The notes under the pieces: model-generated
Database searches by the model: none
The model's input: only the letters and a program-made list of their open reading frames with translations
What the model was told of the DNA's origin: nothing
In this document: in pieces, positions 1 to 6,710 of the stretch
How the letters are laid out: each line of letters begins with the position of its first letter
Position numbering within the stretch: the stretch's first letter is position 1
From: an uncultured Clostridia bacterium
Lineage (GTDB): Bacteria; Bacillota; Clostridia; Peptostreptococcales; Anaerovoracaceae
DNA length: 6,802 nt
Direction: 5' to 3'
Assembly (NCBI GenBank): GCA_937928455.1
Contig: CALFUG010000374.1
Coordinates: forward strand, 1-6,802
Position numbers and translations under genes: made by a program

Positions 1-576
1 TTCAACCGAAAAAGTTTTACCACCGGTCATACCGGCTTCGGCGTGCCATTTTCCAGTTGGCCAGACCGTTCCGACGTGCCCCGATCCGCCGCCCGACCTT
101 TGCGATATATGGACCGATATGTTACCATAACACAAGGAGACGTCTTTTATATCACCCAATGTTTGGCTACATTGGAGGGTTTGGAAAAGGGTCCGGCGGG
201 GAATACCGCTTTGGCGGCGGCCTTTGCTTTGGCCCAGGAGTATCCGGAAGACACCACCATTATCGTACAGGAAACAGAGTACACTGGAGCGGGAAAACAT
301 CTGCAGCCCCAGTTGTCCTTTGCCCGGGATAACGGCATCCGGATTTTCTTTGGAGACCCGGAAGAAGAGGTGCCTGGCGAAAACATTATTCTCCCCAGCC
401 AACCTTCCATGATCAAGGCTAAGGAAGTGGATTTGGACCGAATGAGGAAATCCTTAATCAAACAGGCCATGGCCACCTATCAGGTAGCCCAGCCCACAGA
501 AGAGGATATAAAATTCCTGGCGGAAGAAACCCGCACCCACCCGGATTATGTAAAAGACGTAATCAAATCGCTGTAA
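1..576 (+). CDS. ortB: 2-amino-4-ketopentanoate thiolase, beta subunit OrtB (3' part only)
   Basis: The reading frame is open from base 1, so this is the last 191 codons of a gene that begins upstream; the GTG at 43 is an internal codon, not a start. The family enzyme OrtAB uses CoA to cleave 2-amino-4-ketopentanoate into D-alanine and acetyl-CoA, the last step of oxidative ornithine fermentation; OrtB is the PLP-binding subunit, related to threonine synthase-like fold II enzymes. The PLP lysine would lie upstream of the window. What is visible is the family's C-terminal part: a TTGHTGFGVPFSSW stretch near the start, RYMDRYVTITQGDVFY at about codons 36-51, a GPAGNTALAAAFALA segment, and VQETEYTGAGKH. 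The assignment rests on this resemblance, recalled rather than searched, and on the fixed gene order ortB-oraS-oraE. The 38-nt gap to oraS indicates one operon. Cytoplasmic; no membrane segment or signal peptide seen. Confidence 0.87.
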   Translation, partial: FNRKSFTTGHTGFGVPFSSWPDRSDVPRSAARPLRYMDRYVTITQGDVFYITQCLATLEGLEKGPAGNTALAAAFALAQEYPEDTTIIVQETEYTGAGKHLQPQLSFARDNGIRIFFGDPEEEVPGENIILPSQPSMIKAKEVDLDRMRKSLIKQAMATYQVAQPTEEDIKFLAEETRTHPDYVKDVIKSL

Positions 577-614
577 CTTAGCAAAAGAGAACAACGATAG
601 GAGATGGTACTTTT

Positions 615-971
615 ATGAAAAGAGAAGACGATTTTGAAGTGAGAAGGATGCACATTGCCAACCTCACAGATGAAGAACTATATGACCGATTTTGGTCCCT
701 GACCCAGCAGGTGGTAGAGCCCTTGCTGGAGCTGGGCCGAAAGAACACCTCCCCTTCCATTGAGCGGGCGGTACTCCTTCGCATGGGCATATCCTCCTTG
801 GATACCAAACCCATCGTGGAAGGTTGTGTGGATCGTGGCCTTATGGGAAAAGGGGCCGGACACGTGGTATATAAGTTGGCCCAGGCTCAGGGAATCACCG
901 TCCAGGAGGCGGGAACTCTTTTGGCACAAGGCAAGCATTGGGACGACGTGGTCGCCCTCTTCAAGAAATAG
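615..971 (+). CDS. oraS: D-ornithine 4,5-aminomutase, small subunit OraS
   Basis: OraS is the small subunit of adenosylcobalamin- and PLP-dependent D-ornithine aminomutase, which moves the terminal amino group of D-ornithine from C5 to C4 to give (2R,4S)-2,4-diaminopentanoate. The 118-residue product is close to the roughly 120 residues of the Clostridium sticklandii protein. It is soluble and mostly helix-forming, with no catalytic motif of its own. Recognisable stretches are NLTDEELYDRFW near residues 16-27, a SPSIERAVLLRMG segment near 46-58, and GLMGKGAGHVVYKLA near 75-89. The ATG at 615 is preceded by AGGAG at 599-603, a rather long 11-nt spacing. The gene stops 12 bases before the preferred oraE start, and its stop codon forms part of the oraE ribosome binding site, so the two subunits are probably made together. 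In the family, OraE depends on OraS for proper folding, which fits this arrangement. Confidence 0.93.
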   Translation: MKREDDFEVRRMHIANLTDEELYDRFWSLTQQVVEPLLELGRKNTSPSIERAVLLRMGISSLDTKPIVEGCVDRGLMGKGAGHVVYKLAQAQGITVQEAGTLLAQGKHWDDVVALFKK

Positions 972-978
972 GGGGTGG
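970..978 (+). promoter_or_regulatory. Ribosome binding site that decides the oraE start
   Basis: The sequence AGGGGGTGG matches the Shine-Dalgarno core AGGAGGTGA at seven of nine positions and lies 5 nt before the ATG at 984. It covers the oraS stop codon (969-971) and the alternative GTG at 975. A GTG start at 975 would have no purine-rich site upstream of it, so ATG 984 is preferred. The overlap suggests that ribosomes ending oraS help open the oraE start. Confidence 0.7.
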
Positions 979-983
979 CAGAA

Positions 984-3209
984 ATGACAGACATGAAACA
1001 GGAATTACAACACAATGAAAAGCTGGATGTAGAAAACATTCTGAAGGATTTAGACAAGTATACCCCCCGAAGAAAAGGCTGGACCTGGAGAGAACACGTA
1101 CCCAGACAACAGATGGGTCCCTTCACCTACTTGGACTCCAGCAAACCACTAAAGAACAGTGTGCCTCTTCCTCCCGCCAAATACTTTGGCAACATCGACC
1201 CCCAAAGCATGCCGGTGATTACTACAGAAATTGCTTCCGGTCGATTTGAGGACGACATTCGAAGAATGCGCATGGCCGCTTGGCACGGAGCAGACCATAT
1301 CATGGTCATCCGTACTGCCGGCCAGTCTCACATGGATGGGTTGATGGAAGGAACCCCCCAGGGAATCGGGGGAGTGCCCATTACCCGAAAACAAGTACGT
1401 GCGCAACGAAAAGCATTGGATTTGATCGAAGATGAAGTGGGTCGACCCATCAACTACCACTCCTACGTATCGGGTGTGGCGGGACCGGACATTGCCGTTA
1501 TGTTTGCAGAAGAAGGCATCAACGGCGCCCACCAGGATCCCCAATACAACGTACTATATCGAAACGTAAACTGCGTTCGGTCCTTTGTGGATGCTTGCGA
1601 GTCGAAGAAGGTTTTGGCCTGGGCGGATATCGCGCAAATCGATGGGGCCCATAATGCCAACGCCACGGCGAGAGAAGCCTGGAAGGTAATGCCGGAGCTG
1701 ATTGTGCAGCATGCCATCAACTCCATGTTCTCCGAACTGGCCGGTATCAAGCCGGAAAACATTTGCCTGTCCACGGTACCACCCACCGCCACTCCGGCCC
1801 CCTGTGTCTATATGGACTTGCCGTATGCGGTGGCCCTGAGAGACTTGTGTGACCGGTACAAGATGAGAGCCCAGATGAACACCAAGTACATAGACTCTTC
1901 GGCCAGAGAAGCCACGGTGACCCATGTACTTAACATGCTCATCAGTAAGCTCACCAGTGCGGACATTCAATCCACCATCACTCCCGATGAAGGGCGAAAT
2001 GTGCCTTGGCATATCTACAACATCGAAGCTTGCGATACCGCCAAACAAACCTTGATTGGCCTGGATGGTTTGATGGAAATGATCCAACTGAAGAAGGATG
2101 GACCTTTGGGAGAAAATGCCCGGGAAATCAAAGAACGAGCCTGTCTCTTTATGGAAGAAATTCTGGAAGTAGGAGGATATTTCCAAGCGGTGCAGGAAGG
2201 TTTCTTTGTAGACTCCGCCATGTACCCGGCTCGAAACGGAGACGGCATTGCCCGTAAGATAGACGGGGGTGTAGGCTTTGGCCAAATCTATGAACGAGAC
2301 GAAGATTATATGGCTCCCGTTACCGCCCACTTTGGCGATAACAATGTAGCCCAGTATGGCGGCGACCCGGAAAATCCCAGTGCCTTGATTGGCGGATGTA
2401 CCCTGGAAGACCGCAGCAAGATTGTCTACATCGACGAGCTGGATCCGGAAGATAATGTGAATGTGCGAATGGAAGAAACCAAAGCCTATCGTCACACAGA
2501 TTTGGTGAAGCCGGAGATGGAATGGCAGGCAGATGGAACCATCCTTTGGACCTTGTTCCTGCCTCTCAACAAGAGAGTGGCGGAAGTAGTGGCCATTGAG
2601 ATTGCCAAGAAAATGGGATTGGAAGATCCGGAGGTCATCAGCCGGGAAGTGATGCAGGAAGCAGAAGGTACCCGCATCGAATTAAAGGGGAAGGTACCCT
2701 TTGACATCGATGTATCTCAATTGGTAATTCCCGAACCACCGGAGGTATTAAGCGATGATGAGCTTCGAAAAGACATCGCAGACTACCCCTTGAAAATAGT
2801 CGCCGGCACCGTGGGAGAGGACGAACACTCCGTAGGCCTTCGAGAAATCATCGACATCAAACACGGGGGCATCGAAAAATTTGGAATCGAAGTGGAGTAT
2901 CTAGGCACCTCGGTGCCGGTAGAAAAACTGGTAGATGCGGCAGTGGAACTGAACGCAGAAGTGATCCTGGCTTCCACCATTATTTCTCATGACAATATTC
3001 ACTACAAGAACATGAAACGTATTCATGAGCTGGCGGTGGAAAAGGGCATTCGAGATCAAGTCATCATATGTGCAGGAGGCACCCAGGTCATACCCGAGGA
3101 AGCGGCTAGAACCGGTATTGATGCGGGCTTCGGTAGAGGTTCTCATGGTATCGATGTGGCTTCCTTCATTGTAGAAGAGAGACGACGAAGAAGGGCGAAG
3201 ACGGAATGA
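984..3209 (+). CDS. oraE: D-ornithine 4,5-aminomutase, large catalytic subunit OraE
   Basis: OraE is the catalytic subunit, carrying both adenosylcobalamin and PLP; it rearranges D-ornithine to 2,4-diaminopentanoate by a radical mechanism. From ATG 984 it is 741 residues (744 from GTG 975), a normal family length. The N-terminal half to two thirds is the TIM-barrel part, with TTEIASGRFEDD near 80-91, GAHQDPQYNVLYRN near 181-194 and DGAHNANATAREAW near 220-233. The C-terminal part is the Rossmann-like B12 domain. Its DEHSVG (residues 613-618) is the DxHxxG motif, with His615 the lower cobalt ligand. Lys626, eleven residues on in IDIKHGG, matches the lysine that binds PLP in C. sticklandii OraE (His618 and Lys629 there). 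A GGTQVIP and GFGRGSHGID segment completes the domain. The two cofactor residues and the motifs I looked for are all present, so it is probably active. Its stop overlaps the next gene by 4 bases (ATGA). The residue matches are from memory of the family, not an alignment. Confidence 0.96.
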   Translation: MTDMKQELQHNEKLDVENILKDLDKYTPRRKGWTWREHVPRQQMGPFTYLDSSKPLKNSVPLPPAKYFGNIDPQSMPVITTEIASGRFEDDIRRMRMAAWHGADHIMVIRTAGQSHMDGLMEGTPQGIGGVPITRKQVRAQRKALDLIEDEVGRPINYHSYVSGVAGPDIAVMFAEEGINGAHQDPQYNVLYRNVNCVRSFVDACESKKVLAWADIAQIDGAHNANATAREAWKVMPELIVQHAINSMFSELAGIKPENICLSTVPPTATPAPCVYMDLPYAVALRDLCDRYKMRAQMNTKYIDSSAREATVTHVLNMLISKLTSADIQSTITPDEGRNVPWHIYNIEACDTAKQTLIGLDGLMEMIQLKKDGPLGENAREIKERACLFMEEILEVGGYFQAVQEGFFVDSAMYPARNGDGIARKIDGGVGFGQIYERDEDYMAPVTAHFGDNNVAQYGGDPENPSALIGGCTLEDRSKIVYIDELDPEDNVNVRMEETKAYRHTDLVKPEMEWQADGTILWTLFLPLNKRVAEVVAIEIAKKMGLEDPEVISREVMQEAEGTRIELKGKVPFDIDVSQLVIPEPPEVLSDDELRKDIADYPLKIVAGTVGEDEHSVGLREIIDIKHGGIEKFGIEVEYLGTSVPVEKLVDAAVELNAEVILASTIISHDNIHYKNMKRIHELAVEKGIRDQVIICAGGTQVIPEEAARTGIDAGFGRGSHGIDVASFIVEERRRRRAKTE

Positions 3210-4576
3210 AGGTAGACATCCTGGTTGCAGAAATTGGCTCCACCACCACAGTGGTGAACGCCTTTACAGACATTCATACATCCACCCCGGTATTCTTTGG
3301 CCAGGGACAAGCCCCTACCACCGTATTGGAGGGGGACGTTCGCATTGGGCTGAAGCAAGCCATAGAAGATCTGATTCAACAAAAAGAATTGGACTCTTTG
3401 GAGTACGATGAAATGCTGGCCACCTCTTCGGCGGCCGGCGGACTAAAAATGACGGTACACGGGTTGGTCTACGATATGACCGCCCGTGCGGCCAAGGAAG
3501 CCGCCCTGGGTGCCGGGGCCATTCTCCACTATATTACCGCTGGTAAGTTGCGACGAACCGACCTGAAAAAGATTCAGGACATTGGGCCTAATTTAATTTT
3601 ATTGGCGGGAGGCGTGGATTACGGGGAACGAGACACCGCCATATATAATGCAGAAATGCTGGCCACCCTGCCGGAAAAGACGCCAGTCATCTACGGGGGT
3701 AATATCGAAAACCAGGAAGAGATGAAGTTGATCTTTGAGGATCGGCAACTATACCTGGTGGACAACGTGTATCCCAAGATTGACGAATTGAATGTGGAGC
3801 CTTGTCGTAAGGTGATTCAGGCGGCCTTTGAAGAACATATTATCCATGCTCCGGGAATGGAGCAGGTACGGGAATTAATTACCGGGCCCATTGTTCCTAC
3901 CCCAGGAGCGGTAATGGAATGCACCAAGCTGCTTTCCCAGGTATTGGGAGATGTGATGGTATTGGATGTGGGAGGAGCCACTACGGATGTGCACTCCGTG
4001 ACGGAGGATTCGGAAGAAATTTCCCGAATTCTAATCAGCCCCGAGCCGAAAGCCAAACGAACCGTGGAAGGGGACCTGGGAGTTTATGTGAATCGGCAGA
4101 AAGTAATCCAATCCATCGGAGAAGAGAAACTGAGAAGTGACTTGAGAACCGTGGGCCTGGATTTGCACCAGCTGTTGGATGATTATCATGCCATCCCCAA
4201 GACGGAAGGAGAAATCAAACTGGTAGAGCGGCTTACATTGGAATCGGTGGTCCGCGCGGTGGAACGTCATGCCGGTAGAATCCGGTATGTGTACGGTCCA
4301 TCGGGACGAAGTACTTTGGCACAGGGCAAGGACTTGACCCAGGTGAAATATATTGTGGGAACGGGAGGGGCTCTCACCCATCTTCCCCATGGGAAAGATA
4401 TACTAAAAGAAGTGACCCGAAGAAATGATAACGGTATGATGTTGACCCCGGGAGATCATGCAGAGATTCTGCTGGACCATCATTACATCATGGCATCTTT
4501 GGGCGTGCTATCTTTGAAATATCCCCAAGCCGCCCTGGGGCTTCTGGAAAAGAGCTTGGGACGTGAAATTACCTGA
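3206..4576 (+). CDS. GlmL/MutL-family ATPase, presumed aminomutase reactivation chaperone
   Basis: A 456-residue protein of the GlmL/MutL family, which has the actin/Hsp70 ATPase fold and is found beside B12-dependent mutases such as glutamate mutase and ornithine aminomutase. The visible nucleotide-binding motifs are phosphate-1 at residues 7-15 (VAEIGSTTT), phosphate-2 at 254-261 (DVGGATTD) and an adenosine-type glycine motif at 385-392 (GTGGALTH). An LLAGGVDYGERD segment near 133-144 is also typical of the family. There is no DNA-repair MutL motif; the shared name is historical. By analogy with other cobalamin-enzyme chaperones it may exchange damaged cofactor or keep OraE in its active form; this role is inferred, not shown by the sequence. 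The start codon overlaps the oraE stop in ATGA, indicating translational coupling; only a weak AAGGG at 3191-3195 serves as ribosome binding site. It is the last gene of the ornithine operon in this window. Confidence 0.88.
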   Translation: MKVDILVAEIGSTTTVVNAFTDIHTSTPVFFGQGQAPTTVLEGDVRIGLKQAIEDLIQQKELDSLEYDEMLATSSAAGGLKMTVHGLVYDMTARAAKEAALGAGAILHYITAGKLRRTDLKKIQDIGPNLILLAGGVDYGERDTAIYNAEMLATLPEKTPVIYGGNIENQEEMKLIFEDRQLYLVDNVYPKIDELNVEPCRKVIQAAFEEHIIHAPGMEQVRELITGPIVPTPGAVMECTKLLSQVLGDVMVLDVGGATTDVHSVTEDSEEISRILISPEPKAKRTVEGDLGVYVNRQKVIQSIGEEKLRSDLRTVGLDLHQLLDDYHAIPKTEGEIKLVERLTLESVVRAVERHAGRIRYVYGPSGRSTLAQGKDLTQVKYIVGTGGALTHLPHGKDILKEVTRRNDNGMMLTPGDHAEILLDHHYIMASLGVLSLKYPQAALGLLEKSLGREIT

Positions 4577-4619
4577 TTGATTCTAGTATTACAATTTCCT
4601 TACAAAAGAGGAAACCCTG

Positions 4620-4647
4620 TTGGACCTTGGAGTTTCGGTGGTATAAT
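4620..4647 (+). promoter_or_regulatory. Sigma-A type promoter with extended -10
   Basis: A perfect TATAAT at 4642-4647 is preceded by TG at 4639-4640, giving TGNTATAAT, an extended -10 element. A weak -35 match, TTGGAC at 4620-4625, lies 16 nt upstream. Transcription would start near 4653-4656, about 37 nt before the ATG of the small membrane protein gene. It lies in a 115-nt gap after the ATPase gene and is the clearest promoter in the window. It is assigned by consensus only. Confidence 0.68.
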
Positions 4648-4691
4648 AGTAACATAAGGTATTGGAGGCCATTTCAGAAAGGATTTGCCGT

Positions 4692-4850
4692 ATGATTGTG
4701 AATGATCGTATTGCGGATGTGATGCCGAAAACCAAGAAAAGCGGGGGCATTTTGGCCTTGGGAATTTTTTCGTTTGTCTTGGCAATTCCCACATTGATTT
4801 ACATGATTGTGGCCAAGAAGGAAAGCAAAAACAAGGAAGCATACTACTAG
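4692..4850 (+). CDS. Small single-span membrane protein, function unknown
   Basis: A 52-residue open frame starting at ATG 4692, with AAAGGA at 4678-4683 placed 8 nt upstream. The frame is also open from a TTG at 4662, but that start has no well-placed ribosome binding site and lies almost on the predicted transcription start. The product has a hydrophilic N-terminus with DRIADVMPKTKKSGG (residues 5-19). One hydrophobic helix follows at about residues 20-43 (GILALGIFSFVLAIPTLIYM and onward), then a lysine-rich tail. Positive charge on both sides of the helix leaves the orientation unclear. I recognise no family. It has its own promoter upstream and a strong terminator 19 nt after its stop, so it looks like a free-standing one-gene unit. 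It could instead act as a leader frame for the metal-exporter genes downstream. The good promoter, ribosome binding site and terminator support it being real. Confidence 0.6.
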   Translation: MIVNDRIADVMPKTKKSGGILALGIFSFVLAIPTLIYMIVAKKESKNKEAYY

Positions 4851-4868
4851 AAAGAATGTTGACTGATC

Positions 4869-4906
4869 AAAACACCCTTCCAAGGTAAGCTTGGCAGGGT
4901 GTTTTT
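4869..4906 (+). terminator. Rho-independent terminator before the TSCPD-CDF genes
   Basis: AAAACACCCT at 4869-4878 pairs perfectly with AGGGTGTTTT at 4896-4905. Inside it, after a single T-C mismatch, CCAAG (4880-4884) pairs with CTTGG (4890-4894) around a 5-nt loop. The right arm ends in a run of five T (4902-4906). This is a strong intrinsic terminator for the small membrane protein gene. Only 9 nt separate it from the ribosome binding site of the next gene (AAAGGAG, 4916-4922), so it may also act as an attenuator for that gene. Confidence 0.88.
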
Positions 4907-4927
4907 ACCATCGACAAAGGAGCGACT

Positions 4928-5269
4928 ATGCATTACCAAGTATACCCCAGGGGTGTATGCCCCACCGAGCTGGAATTTGACCTGGAAGGGGATCGGGTCA
5001 CCAACATTCGATATCACGGAGGCTGCAATGGGGGACTAAAAACCATTGCCTCTTTAATCGACGGTTGGACGGTGGAACAGATTGCCGAAAAACTAGAAGG
5101 TGTTACCTGTGGACCCAAATCTACTTCTTGCTCCAACGAACTGGTGCGAGAATTAAAAAAAGCATTGGCGGATCAGGAGATTTCCGGAGATGCTATGAAT
5201 CGAGAAGACAACGAAAAAGAGTCACGAGAAGAGTCGGGGGAAGAAAAAAGAGAGGAGCCATCAACATGA
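4928..5269 (+). CDS. TSCPD-domain protein with an acidic C-terminal tail
   Basis: A 113-residue protein. Residues 1-80 match the small TSCPD-domain proteins of Firmicutes, usually about 80 residues: GVCPTEL near 9-15, GGCNGGLKTIASLIDG at 31-46, and CGPKSTSC at 61-68. The four cysteines (11, 33, 61, 68) are at the family positions and probably bind a metal such as zinc. The same domain occurs at the C-terminus of some B12-dependent ribonucleotide reductases; the free-standing proteins have no established function. Two points are unusual. The name-giving TSCPDQL is TSCSNEL here, and residues about 84-113 form an extra tail of mostly Glu, Lys, Arg and Asp that is probably disordered. The start is well supported by AAAGGAG at 4916-4922, 5 nt before the ATG. 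The stop overlaps the CDF start in ATGA, so the two are translationally coupled and may share a metal-related role (inference). No promoter is visible between the preceding terminator and this gene. Confidence 0.85.
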   Translation: MHYQVYPRGVCPTELEFDLEGDRVTNIRYHGGCNGGLKTIASLIDGWTVEQIAEKLEGVTCGPKSTSCSNELVRELKKALADQEISGDAMNREDNEKESREESGEEKREEPST

Positions 5270-6465
5270 AGACCTCTCTTTATGATTTTCTCTTTAAAGC
5301 CTTCGTCCCCCGGTGGGAAGAAGTAAGAGACCGAAAGGTGCGGGACGGCTACGGAAAGGTGGCGGGAGTGGTTGGCATTCTCAGCAACCTGCTTTTATGT
5401 GGTCTGAAAGTGGCGGTAGGGTTCCTTGCCGGAAGTATCGCCATTATTGCCGACGGGATTAACAACCTGGCAGATGCATCTTCCTCGGTCATCACCCTGG
5501 TAGGATTTCGGCTGGCCGCCATGCCGGAGGACAAGGATCATCCCTATGGCCATGCTCGCATTGAATACCTCACCAGTCTGGTTATCTCCGGGCTTATCAT
5601 TCTGGTGGGAGTGGGGCTTTTAAAATCTTCCGTGGACAAAATCATACATCCTACCGCCTTGAATACAGACTGGCTAACGGTGGGCATATTGGTAATCGCA
5701 ATCCTTGTGAAACTGTGGCAAGCCGGTTTTAACCGGGCCGCAGGAAGACGCATCGATAGTCTGGCGCTCTTGGCTACGGCTACGGATTCCAGAAATGATG
5801 TGATCTCCACCTCGGCCGTATTGGTCAGTGTGTTAGTGGCCATGTTTACCCCCTGGGTTATCGACGGGTATGTAGGCGCCTTGGTGGCACTGTTCATCAT
5901 ATGGTCCGGAATCATTTTAATCCGAGACAGCTCCAGCCCCTTGCTGGGAGAAGCCCCCGACCCGGAGATGGTGAAAGACATTGTGCGCATTACTCGAAGC
6001 TTTCCCGGAGTCAAAGGGATTCATGACTTGATGGTACACAACTATGGACCTGGGAGAATCTTCTGTTCCCTTCACGTGGAAGTGGATGCGGAAGAAGATA
6101 TTATGAAGAGTCACGACATGGTGGACAACATTGAGGCGGCCTTGAAGGAAGAACTGAAAATTCATGCCGTAGTGCACATGGATCCCATCAAAGTGGGAGA
6201 CCCTCTTGTTGGGCATCTCCACGGGATTCTGGAAGACACCATTTCTCATTTGGACGGCGTATCGGAAATACACGATTTGAGAATCGTACCGGGAGAAACC
6301 CACACCAACATCATCTTTGACTGTGTGTTGGGAACGGAATGCGCCTTAAAAGAAGATGACATCAAACAGAAGGTGGAACAGGATCTGAAGAAGGAGAACC
6401 CCAACTACAACGTGGTCATCACCTTCGACCAACATTACACCTATTTGGATGAGTCGGAAAAATAG
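5266..6465 (+). CDS. Cation diffusion facilitator exporter, probably manganese type
   Basis: A 399-residue inner-membrane transporter of the CDF family, which exports divalent metal ions in exchange for protons and works as a dimer. Six membrane helices are predicted at about residues 33-57, 58-85, 103-121, 136-152, 166-192 and 198-219. The transport site is N66/D70 in helix 2 (ADGINNLADAS) and D174/D178 in helix 5 (TATDSRNDV). This Asn-Asp/Asp-Asp set is the type described for MntE- and MneP-like manganese exporters, whereas zinc exporters have His-Asp. The family loop DHPYGHARIEY is at 91-101. The C-terminus is longer than usual (about 300 residues is typical) and contains two similar cytoplasmic domains, near 232-308 and 312-390, each with a GV..IHDL motif. 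The true start is ATG 5266, with AGGAG at 5253-5257 spaced 8 nt; the frame stays open upstream but overlaps the TSCPD gene. Metal choice is inferred from the site residues only. Confidence 0.93.
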   Translation: MKTSLYDFLFKAFVPRWEEVRDRKVRDGYGKVAGVVGILSNLLLCGLKVAVGFLAGSIAIIADGINNLADASSSVITLVGFRLAAMPEDKDHPYGHARIEYLTSLVISGLIILVGVGLLKSSVDKIIHPTALNTDWLTVGILVIAILVKLWQAGFNRAAGRRIDSLALLATATDSRNDVISTSAVLVSVLVAMFTPWVIDGYVGALVALFIIWSGIILIRDSSSPLLGEAPDPEMVKDIVRITRSFPGVKGIHDLMVHNYGPGRIFCSLHVEVDAEEDIMKSHDMVDNIEAALKEELKIHAVVHMDPIKVGDPLVGHLHGILEDTISHLDGVSEIHDLRIVPGETHTNIIFDCVLGTECALKEDDIKQKVEQDLKKENPNYNVVITFDQHYTYLDESEK

Positions 6466-6644
6466 GATGCTATTCTATCTCACGCAAGCTCTCCGTTATC
6501 TGTCCAGATTGAATCAGCCTTGCTTTCAAATGTTTGCCATTGAATCGCGCTCCGATGCTTCTAGAATCATTTATTTTATGTATGAAAGACCCGGTCATGG
6601 AGGTTGTAGCCAGTAGACAACGGTACAATGAAATTAGAAAAATG
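6466..6644 (+). other. Untranslated stretch after the CDF gene
   Basis: From the CDF stop to the terminator there are about 180 bases without a gene I can support. The 337-base stretch to the window end otherwise contains only the terminator and the tandem repeats. A 49-codon frame runs from ATG 6467 to TAG 6614-6616, but it has no proper ribosome binding site and no recognisable family. Composition is more AT-rich and less codon-structured than the genes. It may simply be a long 3' untranslated region. Confidence 0.5.
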
Positions 6645-6670
6645 AAGAGAGAGGTTCGCCTCTCTCTTTT
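6645..6670 (+). terminator. Rho-independent terminator with TTCG loop
   Basis: AAGAGAGAGG (6645-6654) and CCTCTCTCTT (6659-6668) form a perfect 10-bp stem around a TTCG loop (6655-6658). The right arm runs into TTTT at 6667-6670. It is closed by G-C rather than the extra-stable C-G pair. It lies about 180 nt after the CDF stop and is the likely end of the TSCPD-CDF transcript. On the other strand the hairpin is followed by CATTTTTC, so it could also stop transcripts arriving from beyond the right edge. Confidence 0.82.
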
Positions 6671-6710
6671 AATATCGGTAATCCAGATCATTCAGAAAAA
6701 ACCAAAAAAG

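Noticed and set aside
1554..2495. Long open frame of 313 codons on the minus strand inside oraE
   Set aside because: It lies wholly opposite the well-identified oraE coding sequence, shows no recognisable family, and is the usual antisense shadow of a codon-biased gene.
3206..4576. DNA mismatch repair protein MutL
   Set aside because: The name is shared, but the motifs are those of an actin/Hsp70-fold ATPase (DVGGATTD, GTGGALTH) and the context is a B12-dependent mutase operon; no GHKL ATPase motif is present.
4595..4614. Terminator after the ATPase gene
   Set aside because: The hairpin has only a 6-bp AT-rich stem with an 8-nt loop and no following T-run, so it is too weak to call.
4859..4887. 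Promoter for the TSCPD gene with -35 TTGACT
   Set aside because: The sequence at the -10 distance is AAGGTA or AGGTAA, a poor match, and the start would fall inside the terminator hairpin.
6467..6616. 49-codon plus-strand frame directly after the CDF stop
   Set aside because: The only purines before the ATG are the end of the CDF stop region at the wrong spacing, and the peptide is not recognisable.
6470..6691. 73-codon minus-strand frame in the 3' intergenic region
   Set aside because: Its start lies just outside the terminator hairpin, so the frame reads through the stem; there is no ribosome binding site or recognised motif. A decayed gene cannot be excluded, but nothing supports one.
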